50,344 nt of DNA, from positions 1-50,344 of the forward strand of contig JAODAR010000006.1 in the NCBI GenBank assembly GCA_025463545.1, given 5' to 3'. Positions within the stretch are counted from its first letter, which is position 1. Every line of letters begins with the position of its first letter. The notes under the pieces are model-generated. The model made no database searches, was not told where the DNA came from, and worked only from the letters and a program-made list of their open reading frames with translations. The stretch comes from Microbacteriaceae bacterium. GTDB lineage: Bacteria; Actinomycetota; Actinomycetes; Actinomycetales; Microbacteriaceae. A program made the position numbers and the translations under genes. Positions 38,980 to 47,623 of this stretch are shown here, one piece after another.

Positions 38980-39729
38980 GTGGTTTCCGCTCCGGCATCG
39001 ATTCGTACCATGAACCTGGGCGCCCAGGTGGCCCAGCGGTTGCGTGAGATGATCCTGCGTCGCGATCTGCACGACGGTGAACGGATGCTCGAGGAGAACC
39101 TGGCTGCGCAGTTCAGTGTGAGCAGGGGCCCGATCCGGGACGCATTCAAGCAGTTGGAACGCGAAGGCCTGGTCCGCGTCGAGAAGCGCGGCGTGCATGT
39201 CGTCGGGCTGTCCGCGGAAGACATCGGCCACCTGTACGACCTCCGGAAGGCGCTGGAACAGCTGGCGATCACCGAAGCGGTGAAGCGCGCGCCTGACAGC
39301 GAATTTGCGGCGATGACCGAGTGCGTCGAGCTGATGCGCGCTGCAGCAGTGGCCGACGACCACCACGCGTTTGCCGCGGCGGACGTGCGGTTCCACAGCC
39401 AGCTCTTCGCGAGCTCGGGCAATCGCCGGCTCTCCGACGTCTGGCACCAGTACCTCCCGATCCTGGCCACGATCCTCCAGTCCACCGTCGGCCAGGAACA
39501 GCACCTCCACGATTCGGCCGAAGATCACCACACGCTGCTCCGTCTGATCACGTCGGCAGACCCGACCGCCGCAGACGAAGCCAGCAACCATATCGACCGC
39601 TCCCGGGATCGGATGATCGAGGCGTACCAACGCCTGTCATCGCCCGCTTCTGCTCAACCCACGGCACAACACACAGCACCATCCATTGCACCGTCCGTTG
39701 CGATGAACCACAGAAGGGATACACAGTGA
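38980..39729 (+). CDS. GntR family transcriptional regulator (FadR type, copy 2)
   Basis: 249 aa from the GTG at 38980; an ATG at 39010 is an alternative. Winged helix: NLGAQVAQRLREMILRRDLHDGERMLEENLAAQFSVSRGPIRDAFKQLEREGLV. FCD domain Asp-His-His pattern: AADVRFHSQLF, SGNRRL, EDHHTLLRL. It resembles copy 1 closely in the DVWHQYLPIL / DIWHQYAPIL region, so the two are paralogues rather than independent members. It is the first gene of the divergent plus-strand operon, with stop overlapping the TctC start (GTGA). Confidence 0.92.
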   Translation: MVSAPASIRTMNLGAQVAQRLREMILRRDLHDGERMLEENLAAQFSVSRGPIRDAFKQLEREGLVRVEKRGVHVVGLSAEDIGHLYDLRKALEQLAITEAVKRAPDSEFAAMTECVELMRAAAVADDHHAFAAADVRFHSQLFASSGNRRLSDVWHQYLPILATILQSTVGQEQHLHDSAEDHHTLLRLITSADPTAADEASNHIDRSRDRMIEAYQRLSSPASAQPTAQHTAPSIAPSVAMNHRRDTQ

Positions 39730-40721
39730 GCACTCACCCCCGTAACCGAATGAGCATGTTCAAGCGTGCGCTCGCAGTCACCGCCACCATCGGCATGGCC
39801 GTCGCACTGGCAGGCTGCTCGAGCAGCGGAAGCACGGGAGGCAGCACAGCAGCCTCCGCCCCGAAGTACCCCACGAAAGACATCACCCTCACCGTTCAGG
39901 CGGCACCGGGCGGCGGGTCAGACCTCGCTTCCCGCACCATCGCCAAGGTGCTCGAAAAAGACCTCGGCGTCAGCATCATCGTCGAGAACCGGCCGGGCGC
40001 ATCCGGCTCGCTCGCGGTGAAGTACGTCTCAGGCCTCGACCCCGATGGCTACCACATCGGCTTCACGCCGGTCGAGCTGGCCATGTTCGACCACCTCGGC
40101 TATGACGTCGCGCCCGACTCTGTCGAGCTTCTCGGCGAGATCATGAACCAGCCGGGAACGATCGCGGTTCCTGCCAGCAGCCCGTACAAAGACCTCAAGA
40201 GCCTGATGACGGCCGCCAAGGGCAAGAAGATCACGGTGAGCAACTCGGGCGCCGGCTCGTCGTGGGAGGCTGCGACCAAGCTTCTCGGCCAGCTCGGCAA
40301 AGTCGAGTTCACCCCGGTTCCCTTCGACGGAGGTGCCCCGGCCGTCACGGCAGCCATGGGCAACAAGGTCGATGCCGTCGTCGCCGGCGCCGGTGAGACC
40401 CATGCCGGTGTGGAGAGCGGACAGCTGCGCGTGCTGGCCATCTTCAGCCCGGAGCCGCACCCGATCTTCACAGACATCCCCACCGCCAAGTCGCAGGGCT
40501 ACGACATGGACTTCGGCGCGTGGGGTGGGCTCTACGCTCCGAAGGGGCTGCCAGCCAACGTGAAGAAGGCCCTCGAAAGCGCCATCGCGAAGGCCGTCAA
40601 GGACCCGGGCTTCACCGACGTGATCAGCCCGACCGGGACCATCGTCACCTACAAGAGCGGGGATGACTTCACCACGTTCGTCAAGGCCGAGTACAACCGC
40701 TTCGGCAAGGTGCTCAAGTAG
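39726..40721 (+). CDS. tctC: Tripartite tricarboxylate transporter substrate-binding lipoprotein (TctC/Bug)
   Basis: 331 aa from the GTG at 39726 (overlapping the regulator stop; GAAGGG ribosome site). A lipoprotein signal ends ALAGC31, followed by a Gly/Ser linker. The Bug fold has TVQAAPGGGSDLASRTIAKVL (the usual ligand loop starts PGG-x-D) and VENRPGASGSLAVKYV, then VSNSGAGSSWEAATK. Bug receptors bind carboxylates and hand them to TctAB. The ligand is not deducible, but the neighbouring enzymes point to a sugar acid or hydroxy acid. Confidence 0.94.
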   Translation: MSTHPRNRMSMFKRALAVTATIGMAVALAGCSSSGSTGGSTAASAPKYPTKDITLTVQAAPGGGSDLASRTIAKVLEKDLGVSIIVENRPGASGSLAVKYVSGLDPDGYHIGFTPVELAMFDHLGYDVAPDSVELLGEIMNQPGTIAVPASSPYKDLKSLMTAAKGKKITVSNSGAGSSWEAATKLLGQLGKVEFTPVPFDGGAPAVTAAMGNKVDAVVAGAGETHAGVESGQLRVLAIFSPEPHPIFTDIPTAKSQGYDMDFGAWGGLYAPKGLPANVKKALESAIAKAVKDPGFTDVISPTGTIVTYKSGDDFTTFVKAEYNRFGKVLK

Positions 40722-40760
40722 CACGTTCTGCTCTCCAATCGATAGCGAAAGCGAGAACCA

Positions 40761-41381
40761 GTGAAACTGCGACGAACAAAGCAGGAAGGCTCCGCGGCAA
40801 CCACCGCGGGGCCGTCCGGGCCGTCCGGCTCGGCAGATGAAACGTCGGTGCCGAGCCTGAACGTCGGCATATCGGCCGAAGAACTCGCGCTCGTCGAAGA
40901 GATGGAACGCGAGGTCGCTGCGCTCCAGGCGCAACCCTCCCGAAAACTCGAGCGAGGAATCGCAATCACGCTGGTGGTTCTCAGTGTGATCGGAATTCTC
41001 GGCTCGCGGGCCATGGAGGTCCGCACGGAGACGGGTGGCGTCGACCCCCGCTGGTGGCCGACCGTGATGTGCGGAGTGTCGCTGGCGCTCTCGCTCCTCC
41101 TCACGCTGGTGTCGTTCACGAAACCACCGTTCGACCGGGAAGACCTCGAGGTCACCAACCGGGGCGGTTGGATTCGACTGATGTGGACGGTCATCCTTTC
41201 CGCCCTGTACATCGTGGTCTGGACCCTCACCGAGAACTTCGTGATTCCGTCGGTCGTGCTTCTGGTCGCGTTGATGTGGATCTATGACGGCCGCGGCTGG
41301 AAGGCCCTTGTGATTTACCCCATCGCCACCGTGGCGTTCATCTACCTCCTGTTCCACACACTCCTGAAGGTGCCGCTATGA
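40761..41381 (+). CDS. tctB: Tripartite tricarboxylate transporter small membrane subunit (TctB)
   Basis: 206 aa. A long cytosolic N-terminus (about 1-68) rich in Ser/Gly and Glu/Leu, unusual for TctB, is followed by four membrane helices (~70-88, 101-119, 136-154, 162-205 split). The DPRWWPTVMCGVSLALSLLL segment fits the family (FPxxxxxxL). The stop overlaps the TctA start (ATGA). It stabilises the large TctA permease. Confidence 0.85.
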   Translation: MKLRRTKQEGSAATTAGPSGPSGSADETSVPSLNVGISAEELALVEEMEREVAALQAQPSRKLERGIAITLVVLSVIGILGSRAMEVRTETGGVDPRWWPTVMCGVSLALSLLLTLVSFTKPPFDREDLEVTNRGGWIRLMWTVILSALYIVVWTLTENFVIPSVVLLVALMWIYDGRGWKALVIYPIATVAFIYLLFHTLLKVPL

Positions 41382-42937
41382 ACCCCATCGCAGAAGGACT
41401 CACTGCGCTCCTGGACCCGACCGTGCTCTTCGGCATGGCGTTGGGTATCGGGCTCGGGATGCTCGTCGGCGCGTTCCCCGGGATCACGGCCACCATGGCC
41501 GTCGCCCTGGCCTCCGGCTTCACCCTGACCCTGACGCCTGTGCAGGGGCTCGCCGTGCTCCTCTCCATCTACACCGGGGCCAACTTCGGCGACCGGATCC
41601 CGGCCATCCTGGTGAACACGCCGGGAACTCCGGCTGCGATATCGACGACATTCGACGGGTATCCGCTGGCCAAGCAAGGAAAGGCGGGCCTGGCGCTCGT
41701 CATCTCCGGCTTCGCCGCTGCCATTGGCATCCTGCTCAGCATGATCGTGTTCTCGGTCGCTGCGGTGCCGATCGCGTCGTTCGCGCTGAACTTCGGCCCA
41801 TATGAGTTCTTCGCCCTCGTGGTGCTCGGCCTGACGGTGATGATCTCGATCTCCTCCAAGTCGCTGATCAAGGGCGTGATCGCGGGCCTGTTCGGACTGT
41901 TCCTCGCCACGGTGGGCCACGATCCGATAACCGCGGATCCGCGCTTCACCTTCGGGCTCGACATCCTGAGCGACAAGCTCGACTTCATCGCCATCGTGAT
42001 CGGGCTGTTCGGTATCGCGGAGGTGTTCGACCAGATGCTCAGCCACACCAAGCTCCGGCTGAAGCCTGTCGCATCACTCGGCCGCTGGTGGCCGAACAAG
42101 CAGGAGTACAGGCAGATGGGCAAGCCACTCGTCATCGGCTCGATCATCGGCACCATCGTGGGCATCGTGCCGGCGGCTGGCGGAGACATCGCGGGGCTGA
42201 TCGGGTGGGACCGCGCGAAGGCGCTCTCCAAGCACCCGGAGAAGTACGGCAAGGGTTCGTTCGAGGGATTGGTCGCGGCCGACTCGGCGTCGACGGCTAC
42301 CCTCGGCGGTGCGCTGACGACCACGATGGCGCTCGGCATACCCGGCGACTCGGTGAACGCCGTCATGCTCGGATCGATGCTCATCTGGGGCCTGCAACCC
42401 GGTCCTCAGCTGTTCTCCGACCACCCGGCGCTCGTGGCGAGCATCGCCGGCATCATGGTGATCTCGACCCTGGTCAGCCTCGGCCTCAACTTGTTCCGAA
42501 TTCGCGGCCTGGTGAAGATTCTCGACCTGCCACGAAACTACCTGTGGGCATCCGTTCTGATTCTCTGCGTCATCGGCACCTATGCGACGACCAACGACAT
42601 CAACACCGTCGTGATCATGCTGTGCGCCGGCGCCGTGGGCGTGCTCATGAAGCGCACCGGCTTCCCGGCCGGACCGGTCGTGCTGGGCTTGCTGCTCGGC
42701 CCGCTGGCCGAATCCAACCTGCGCCGCGCGCTCGTGATCGACGGGGCCGGCGGGTTCCTCACCAACCCGATCGCGTTGATCATCCTCGTCTTCGCGGTGC
42801 TCGCCTTCGGAGCAACCCTGTTCAACCGCATCCGTGCCGGACGCAAGGAGGCCGCGAACACGGTTGCCCAAGCTGACGGCGCTGCCGCGAATGCGGACTC
42901 CCTCGCGAATACGACAACGAAAACCGAAGGAAAATGA
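41378..42937 (+). CDS. tctA: Tripartite tricarboxylate transporter large membrane subunit (TctA)
   Basis: 519 aa with about 12 membrane segments. The family signature regions are LGMLVGAFPGITATMAVALA, IYTGANFGDRIPAILVNTPGTPAAISTTFDGYPLA and GIVPAAGGDIAGLIGWDRAK, then GLVAADSASTATLGGALTTTMALGIPGDS. This is the permease pore, driven by an ion gradient in characterised members. ATG start overlaps the TctB stop. The final 25 residues are a hydrophilic Ala/Asn/Thr tail. Confidence 0.95.
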   Translation: MNPIAEGLTALLDPTVLFGMALGIGLGMLVGAFPGITATMAVALASGFTLTLTPVQGLAVLLSIYTGANFGDRIPAILVNTPGTPAAISTTFDGYPLAKQGKAGLALVISGFAAAIGILLSMIVFSVAAVPIASFALNFGPYEFFALVVLGLTVMISISSKSLIKGVIAGLFGLFLATVGHDPITADPRFTFGLDILSDKLDFIAIVIGLFGIAEVFDQMLSHTKLRLKPVASLGRWWPNKQEYRQMGKPLVIGSIIGTIVGIVPAAGGDIAGLIGWDRAKALSKHPEKYGKGSFEGLVAADSASTATLGGALTTTMALGIPGDSVNAVMLGSMLIWGLQPGPQLFSDHPALVASIAGIMVISTLVSLGLNLFRIRGLVKILDLPRNYLWASVLILCVIGTYATTNDINTVVIMLCAGAVGVLMKRTGFPAGPVVLGLLLGPLAESNLRRALVIDGAGGFLTNPIALIILVFAVLAFGATLFNRIRAGRKEAANTVAQADGAAANADSLANTTTKTEGK

Positions 42938-43830
42938 CCATCGTGACCCAGCCCGACATCATCACCGCCCTGCCGGTCGCTTTCCACCGGGACGGCGCCC
43001 TGAACCTGGACGGCACCCGGGAGATCTTCCGCAAGGCGGCCCGCAGCGGCGTCCAGGGCGGACTCGTGCTGGGCACGACGGGGGAGTTCGTCGCGCTGAG
43101 CTTCGAGGAACGCGGCCAGATCGTGCAGGTGGCCGCCCTGGAGTTGGCTCCCATCCGTTGCATCGTGCACGTGGGCGCGGCCAGTCTGTACGAGGTGCTT
43201 CGGCTGATCACGCAGGCTCGCGACGCGGGAGTACAGGAGATCGCCGTGCTTACGCCGTTCTACCTGCCGGTGACGGATGCCGAGATGCTGCGGTTCTACG
43301 CGGCCGTGTCGGACGCATCAGCGGGCCTGCAGGTGTACGTGTACGTGTTCCGGGCGCGCACCGGGAATTTCATCTCGGCGGAATTGATGGCCCGGATCGC
43401 CACGCTGCCGAACATCGTCGGGGCGAAGGTCAGCGATGAGCCGCTGGATCGGTTGGCGGAGTATCGCGCGGTGGTTCCTGACGACTTCATCATCTACACC
43501 GGTGGTGACCGCGACATCGCGCGCGCCGCCCAGTACGGAGCGCAAGGGGTGATCTCCGGAATTGCGTCCACCTTGCCGAAACCGTTCACGGACATCGCCG
43601 CCCTGCTGGGGTCCGGAGCGGACGAAGCGGCCCTGGCCGCGGCGCAGGAGGCAGTCGACGACGCCGTCGATACCGTGCGGGGTGACATGGCACGGATGAA
43701 GGCGGCACTGCGCATGCAGGGCGTGGATGCCGGCTGGCCGCGCATGGCGATCGAGGAACCTGACGCGGCCAGCCTCGCCGACCTTGAGCGTGCGGTCACG
43801 CTCTACGACACAGTGGCGCCACGAGACTGA
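42934..43830 (+). CDS. DapA/DHDPS superfamily aldolase or dehydratase with altered YNxP motif
   Basis: 298 aa (beta/alpha)8 barrel. GTTGEF (47-52) is the keto-acid carboxylate loop; the Schiff-base Lys is Lys165 in VGAKVSD. The catalytic Tyr is probably Tyr137, but the normal Y-N-x-P-x-R-T-G reads Y-V-F-R-A-R-T-G, replacing Asn and Pro. Superfamily members are pyruvate-forming lyases or 2-keto-sugar-acid dehydratases, which fits a pathway where TctCBA imports an acid. It is coupled to tctA (ATGA). Not dapA itself, given context and residue changes. Confidence 0.88.
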   Translation: MTIVTQPDIITALPVAFHRDGALNLDGTREIFRKAARSGVQGGLVLGTTGEFVALSFEERGQIVQVAALELAPIRCIVHVGAASLYEVLRLITQARDAGVQEIAVLTPFYLPVTDAEMLRFYAAVSDASAGLQVYVYVFRARTGNFISAELMARIATLPNIVGAKVSDEPLDRLAEYRAVVPDDFIIYTGGDRDIARAAQYGAQGVISGIASTLPKPFTDIAALLGSGADEAALAAAQEAVDDAVDTVRGDMARMKAALRMQGVDAGWPRMAIEEPDAASLADLERAVTLYDTVAPRD

Positions 43831-43835
43831 CTCCC

Positions 43836-45095
43836 GTGCGGAGCTCCACTGACCGCTTGGTTGCGTTCGTCAGCAAGGATTCGGTGGGGGGAGCACTGCT
43901 CCTCCTGGCTACCAGCGCGGCGCTGGTTCTGGCCAACTCCGGCTGGTCGGACTGGTACGTGGCGCTCCGCGACACCCGGGTCGGGCCGACGCCACTGCAC
44001 CTCGACCTGAGCGTTGGCCAGTGGGCGTCTGACGGCCTACTCGCGCTGTTCTTCTTCGTCACCGGGCTCGAGCTCAAGCGGGAGTTCGTCGCCGGTGAGC
44101 TGCGTGACCCCAAGCGCGCAGTGCTTCCGATCATCGCGGCCGCCGGGGGCGTCGTCACGCCGGCGATCGTCTTCGCCGTGATCAATCTCAGCGCCGGCGG
44201 GCAGGCCCTGCGAGGATGGGCGATTCCCACAGCGACCGACATCGCCTTCGCCCTCGCGGTGCTCGCCCTCGTCAGCACGCACCTGCCCATCGCGCTACGA
44301 AGCTTCCTGTTGACGCTGGCCGTGGTCGATGACCTTCTCGCGATCGGCATCATCGCCTTTTTCTATGCTCACGACCTCGAGCTTCCGTTCCTGCTTCTCG
44401 CCCTCGTGCCACTTGCGCTATTCGGCTTCCTGGTGCAGCGCGGGGTGCGGGCCTGGTACCTCCTGCTGCCTTTGGGCTTGGCCGCCTGGGTGCTGGTGCA
44501 CGCGTCAGGCATCCACGCAACCGTCGCAGGCGTACTTCTGGCCTTCACGGTGCCTGTACTCCAGCGCACGACCGGCCGGCGGCGGGCCGGGGAGATGCCC
44601 GGCCCCCGGGGTGTTGGCCTGGCCGAGGAGTTCGAGAACCGGCTGCGTCCCCTCTCTGCTGTTGTCGCCGTTCCACTGTTCGCCTTTTTCTCCGCCGGCG
44701 TCACGGTGGGTGGGCTGACCGGGTTGGGCGCCGCCCTGAGCGACTCGGTCGCCGTCGGCGTGGTGGTCGCGCTGGTCGTCGGCAAGACGGTCGGCATTTT
44801 CGGATCGACCTTCATTTTCGCCACAACGACCAACGCCACCCTCGCGGAATCCCTGCGCTGGATCGACATGTTCGGCTTGGCCGTGCTGGCCGGGCTCGGC
44901 TTCACCGTCTCGCTGCTCGTCGGGGAGCTGGCCTTCGGTATCGGGACCACCGAGGGAGAGCACGCCAAGATCGGGATACTGGTCGGGTCGACGATCGCGG
45001 CGGTGCTCGGGGCGATAATCCTCAGCGTCCGCAATCTCCGCTACCGGAGAATCGGCGCTCCACGGAACGTCGACGGACGTGTCGAGGCGTCGTGA
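43836..45095 (+). CDS. nhaA: Na+/H+ antiporter NhaA
   Basis: 419 aa with about 12 membrane helices. [35 protein letters not shown] with Asp135, and [15 protein letters not shown] with Asp165-Asp166 (equivalents of the E. coli Asp163-Asp164 ion site) are complete. It exchanges Na+ for H+ in pH and salt homeostasis. The GTG start lies only 5 bp after the DapA-family stop, so it could be read through from the catabolic operon, although no ribosome site is evident. It converges on acs with 29 bp between stops. Confidence 0.93.
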   Translation: MRSSTDRLVAFVSKDSVGGALLLLATSAALVLANSGWSDWYVALRDTRVGPTPLHLDLSVGQWASDGLLALFFFVTGLELKREFVAGELRDPKRAVLPIIAAAGGVVTPAIVFAVINLSAGGQALRGWAIPTATDIAFALAVLALVSTHLPIALRSFLLTLAVVDDLLAIGIIAFFYAHDLELPFLLLALVPLALFGFLVQRGVRAWYLLLPLGLAAWVLVHASGIHATVAGVLLAFTVPVLQRTTGRRRAGEMPGPRGVGLAEEFENRLRPLSAVVAVPLFAFFSAGVTVGGLTGLGAALSDSVAVGVVVALVVGKTVGIFGSTFIFATTTNATLAESLRWIDMFGLAVLAGLGFTVSLLVGELAFGIGTTEGEHAKIGILVGSTIAAVLGAIILSVRNLRYRRIGAPRNVDGRVEAS

Positions 45096-45124
45096 ACTGG
45101 TGGCGAAGCGACGACCGCCGCGCT

Positions 45125-47077
45125 CTACCGCATCGTTTCGGTGATGATCTGCATGATCGTCGAGTCGGCGAGTGTCGTGGTGTCGCCGATCTCGCGGCCC
45201 TCTGCCAGGTCGCGCAGTAGCCGCCGCATGATCTTGCCGGAGCGGGTCTTCGGCAGCTCGCTCACCACGAAGATCTGTCGTGGCCGGGCAATGGCGCCGA
45301 TCTGCTGCGCGACGTGCGCCCGCAGTATCTCGGCGACGTCGCCGTGCGAGGCGGCATCCGCCTGGCTGGCCTTGATGATCACGAAAGCAACGACGGCCTG
45401 GCCGGTCGTCTCATCGGAAGCGCCGACGACGGCCGCTTCAGCGGTCAGCGGATGCGCCACCAGCGACGACTCGATCTCCGCTGTCGAGAGGCGGTGGCCA
45501 GACACGTTCATCACATCATCGACCCGGCCGAGGAGCCAGATGTCGCCGTCTTCGTCGAGCCGAGCCCCGTCACCTGCGAAGTAGTAGTTCTGATCGCTGA
45601 ACTTGTCCCAGTAGGTCTCCTTGAACCGCTCCGGGTCGCCCCAGATGCCCCGCAGCATCGACGGCCACGGCTCGGTCACCACGAGGAGGCCGCCGTTACC
45701 GGCGCCGACGTGGTTGCCGTCATCGTCCACCACGTCGACACTGATCCCGGGGATGGGCACCTGCGCGGAACCCGGCTTGGTCTCGGTGATGCCGGGCAGC
45801 GCAGAGATCATGATGGCGCCGGTCTCGGTTTGCCACCAGGTGTCGACCACGGGGGTGATATTGCCGCCGATGACCTCCCGGTACCACATCCACGCCTCAG
45901 GGTTGATCGGCTCGCCCACCGAACCGAGCACTCGCAGGCTGGTCAGGTCGAACTGCTGCGGGATCTGGCGACCCAGCTTCATGAAGGTTCGGATTGCAGT
46001 GGGCGCGGTGTAGAAGATCGACACCTTGTACTTCTCGATCAGTTCCCACCACCTGCCGGGATGCGGGGTGTCGGGGGTTCCCTCGTAGAGCACCTGGGTG
46101 GCGCCGTTGGCGAGGGGCCCATAGACCGCATAGCTGTGCCCGGTTACCCAGCCCACGTCGGCGGTGCACCAGTAGACATCCGTCTCAGCCTTGAAATCGA
46201 AGACGTACTTGTGGGTGAATGCGCACTGAGTGAGGTAGCCGCCGCTGGTGTGCAGGATGCCCTTGGGTTTACCTGTGGTGCCGGAGGTGTAGAGGATGAA
46301 CAGCGGATTCTCCGCCGGAAACGCCTCGGCCTCATGTTCGGCCCCGACCGAAGCGAGCTCGTCGTTCCACCACAGGTCGCGGTCGGTCCATTCGACGTCT
46401 TCGCCGGTGCGCTTGACCACCAGAACGTTGGCAACTGATGAATCGCCGCTGGCCAGCGCGGCATCCACTACGGGCTTGAGCGAGGTGGGCTTGCCCTTGC
46501 GGAATCCACCATCGCAGGTGATGACGAGCTTGGCGCTGGCGTCGTCGATGCGGGATCGCAGGCTCTCGGCGCTGAAGCCGCCGAACACGACCGAGTGCAC
46601 GGCGCCGATGCGCGCCACGGCGAGCATGGCGATCACAGCCTCGGGGATCATCGGCAGATAGATGGCGACCCGGTCGCCAGCAGTGATGCCCAGCTTCAAC
46701 AGCACATTGGCGGCCCGCTTCACCTCGGCGGTGAGCTCTGCGTAGGTGATGGCGTGGCTATCTCCGCGCTCGCCTTCGAAGTGGATGGCGACCCGGTCGC
46801 CGTTGCCGGCCTCGACATGGCGGTCGAGGCAGTTGTAAGCGACGTTGAGGTGGCCGTCCTCGAACCATTTTGCGAACGGCGGATTAGACCAGTCGAGGGT
46901 ACGGGTGAACGGCTTGTGCCAGTGCAGGAGGTCGCGAGCCTGGTCTGCCCAGAATCCGAGTCTGTCGGACGCGGCATCCGCGTAGAGCTGGGGTGTGGCT
47001 ACGGCATGCGCGGCGAACTCGGGACTTGGCGGGAATCGACGTGCTTCGTCGAGCAGGTGGTCAATCTGAACGCTCAT
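45125..47077 (-). CDS. acs: Acetyl-CoA synthetase
   Basis: 650 aa, the normal length for AMP-forming Acs. [18 protein letters not shown] is the phosphate-binding A3 loop and [11 protein letters not shown] near the C-terminus carries Lys615, the acetylation-regulated catalytic Lys. [11 protein letters not shown] and [28 protein letters not shown] are the adenylate-binding blocks. It activates acetate with ATP to acetyl-CoA in the cytosol. It is monocistronic, with a 320-bp upstream region before the 6C RNA containing two inverted repeats that could be operators. Confidence 0.96.
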   Translation of the reverse strand: MSVQIDHLLDEARRFPPSPEFAAHAVATPQLYADAASDRLGFWADQARDLLHWHKPFTRTLDWSNPPFAKWFEDGHLNVAYNCLDRHVEAGNGDRVAIHFEGERGDSHAITYAELTAEVKRAANVLLKLGITAGDRVAIYLPMIPEAVIAMLAVARIGAVHSVVFGGFSAESLRSRIDDASAKLVITCDGGFRKGKPTSLKPVVDAALASGDSSVANVLVVKRTGEDVEWTDRDLWWNDELASVGAEHEAEAFPAENPLFILYTSGTTGKPKGILHTSGGYLTQCAFTHKYVFDFKAETDVYWCTADVGWVTGHSYAVYGPLANGATQVLYEGTPDTPHPGRWWELIEKYKVSIFYTAPTAIRTFMKLGRQIPQQFDLTSLRVLGSVGEPINPEAWMWYREVIGGNITPVVDTWWQTETGAIMISALPGITETKPGSAQVPIPGISVDVVDDDGNHVGAGNGGLLVVTEPWPSMLRGIWGDPERFKETYWDKFSDQNYYFAGDGARLDEDGDIWLLGRVDDVMNVSGHRLSTAEIESSLVAHPLTAEAAVVGASDETTGQAVVAFVIIKASQADAASHGDVAEILRAHVAQQIGAIARPRQIFVVSELPKTRSGKIMRRLLRDLAEGREIGDTTTLADSTIMQIITETMR

Positions 47078-47233
47078 AGTGGGTCTGTCGCTCCTTTGCG
47101 GTGCGCGGCTTCGGGCGGTATTGCCGTGTTCGCGCGTGGTTCATGCATTGCTGCCGCGTGGTCCTTCTGCGGGCGCCGGCGGTGGCGCCGCCAAATCCGT
47201 GCCCCGAAAAGAACCCTACTCTCCTCCTGCGAC

Positions 47234-47252
47234 GCGCCAGCGAGAGTGGCGC
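47234..47252. promoter_or_regulatory. 6-7-6 inverted repeat upstream of acs
   Basis: GCGCCA (47234-47239) and TGGCGC (47247-47252) form a perfect 6-bp inverted repeat with a 7-nt spacer, about 160 bp upstream of the acs start. Confidence 0.4.
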
Positions 47253-47264
47253 AACAACCTGTCA

Positions 47265-47280
47265 TCGGGCATCTGCCCGA
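47265..47280. promoter_or_regulatory. 16-bp palindrome (7-2-7) upstream of acs
   Basis: TCGGGCA (47265-47271), TC, TGCCCGA (47274-47280). A perfect 7-bp inverted repeat with 2-nt spacer, a plausible repressor or activator dimer site between acs and the 6C RNA; no T-run follows. Confidence 0.45.
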
Positions 47281-47364
47281 CCGCTTTTCGCCGGTATCGG
47301 GGGCGTCCATGGGGGACAAGAAATGCCATCCTGTGAGTGCCCCCAATATTGACGGCAAAATGCT

Positions 47365-47392
47365 TTGTAAATCCTGCCCCGCCGCGTATGCT
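47365..47392 (+). promoter_or_regulatory. Candidate promoter of the 6C RNA
   Basis: TTGTAA (47365-47370) and TATGCT (47387-47392), spaced 16 bp, precede the 6C RNA with a predicted start near 47399. Confidence 0.45.
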
Positions 47393-47398
47393 GGAACT

Positions 47399-47501
47399 CG
47401 TCTGGACGTGAGTTCATGACCTGTGACGCGCTTGGTTCCCCCAATCAGCGCGGCACCGAGGCGGTACCTGTTCCCCCCAATAGGTACCGCCCCCTTCTTT
47501 T
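47399..47501 (+). ncRNA. 6C small RNA (two hairpins with C-run loops)
   Basis: Two successive hairpins have cytosine runs in their loops. The first has a 6-bp CGCGCT/AGCGCG stem (47427-47432, 47447-47452) with five C in the loop; the second has a 10-bp stem GGCGGTACCT/AGGTACCGCC (47460-47469, 47482-47491) with six C (47473-47478). This matches the 6C RNA of actinobacteria (B11 in M. tuberculosis), a regulator that pairs through its C-rich loops with G-rich ribosome-site regions. Both loops contain TTCCCCC(C)AAT. It precedes a tad operon, as in mycobacteria. The 5' end is inferred from the promoter. Confidence 0.87.
47460..47501 (+). terminator. Terminator forming the second hairpin of 6C RNA
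   Basis: The 10-bp stem (47460-47491) is followed by CCCTTCTTTT, a usual Rho-independent end. The 6C second hairpin therefore also serves as terminator. Confidence 0.8.
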
Positions 47502-47578
47502 AACGGGGCCTGTTAACGGCGCGTCGCTTCCTGACCGACGTCTCCTGTCATTCTCTTATCGTCCCAGTCCCGTGAGGC

Positions 47579-47623
47579 GCGTATAAAACACCTTCGTTCT
47601 CGAAACGAAGGTGCGATATACGC
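47579..47623. promoter_or_regulatory. 45-bp nested palindrome between 6C RNA and the tad operon
   Basis: GCGTATA (47579-47585), 3 nt, CACCTTCGTT (47589-47598), 5-nt loop, AACGAAGGTG (47604-47613), 3 nt, TATACGC (47617-47623). Both arm pairs are perfect and the internal loops are symmetrical. It lies about 120 bp before the CpaF-like start. It may be a dimer or tetramer binding site or a leader structure. Confidence 0.75.

Noticed and set aside
47079..47352. Overlapping 80-90 aa plus-strand frames upstream of the 6C RNA
   Set aside because: They run antisense to the acs leader, have no ribosome site and no motif, and change frame with each other.
47595..47610. Possible LexA/SOS box in the nested palindrome (TCGTTCTCGAAACGA)
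   Set aside because: It lacks the TCGAAC-N4-GTTCGA order, and pilus genes are not expected SOS members; kept only as an unexplained palindrome.
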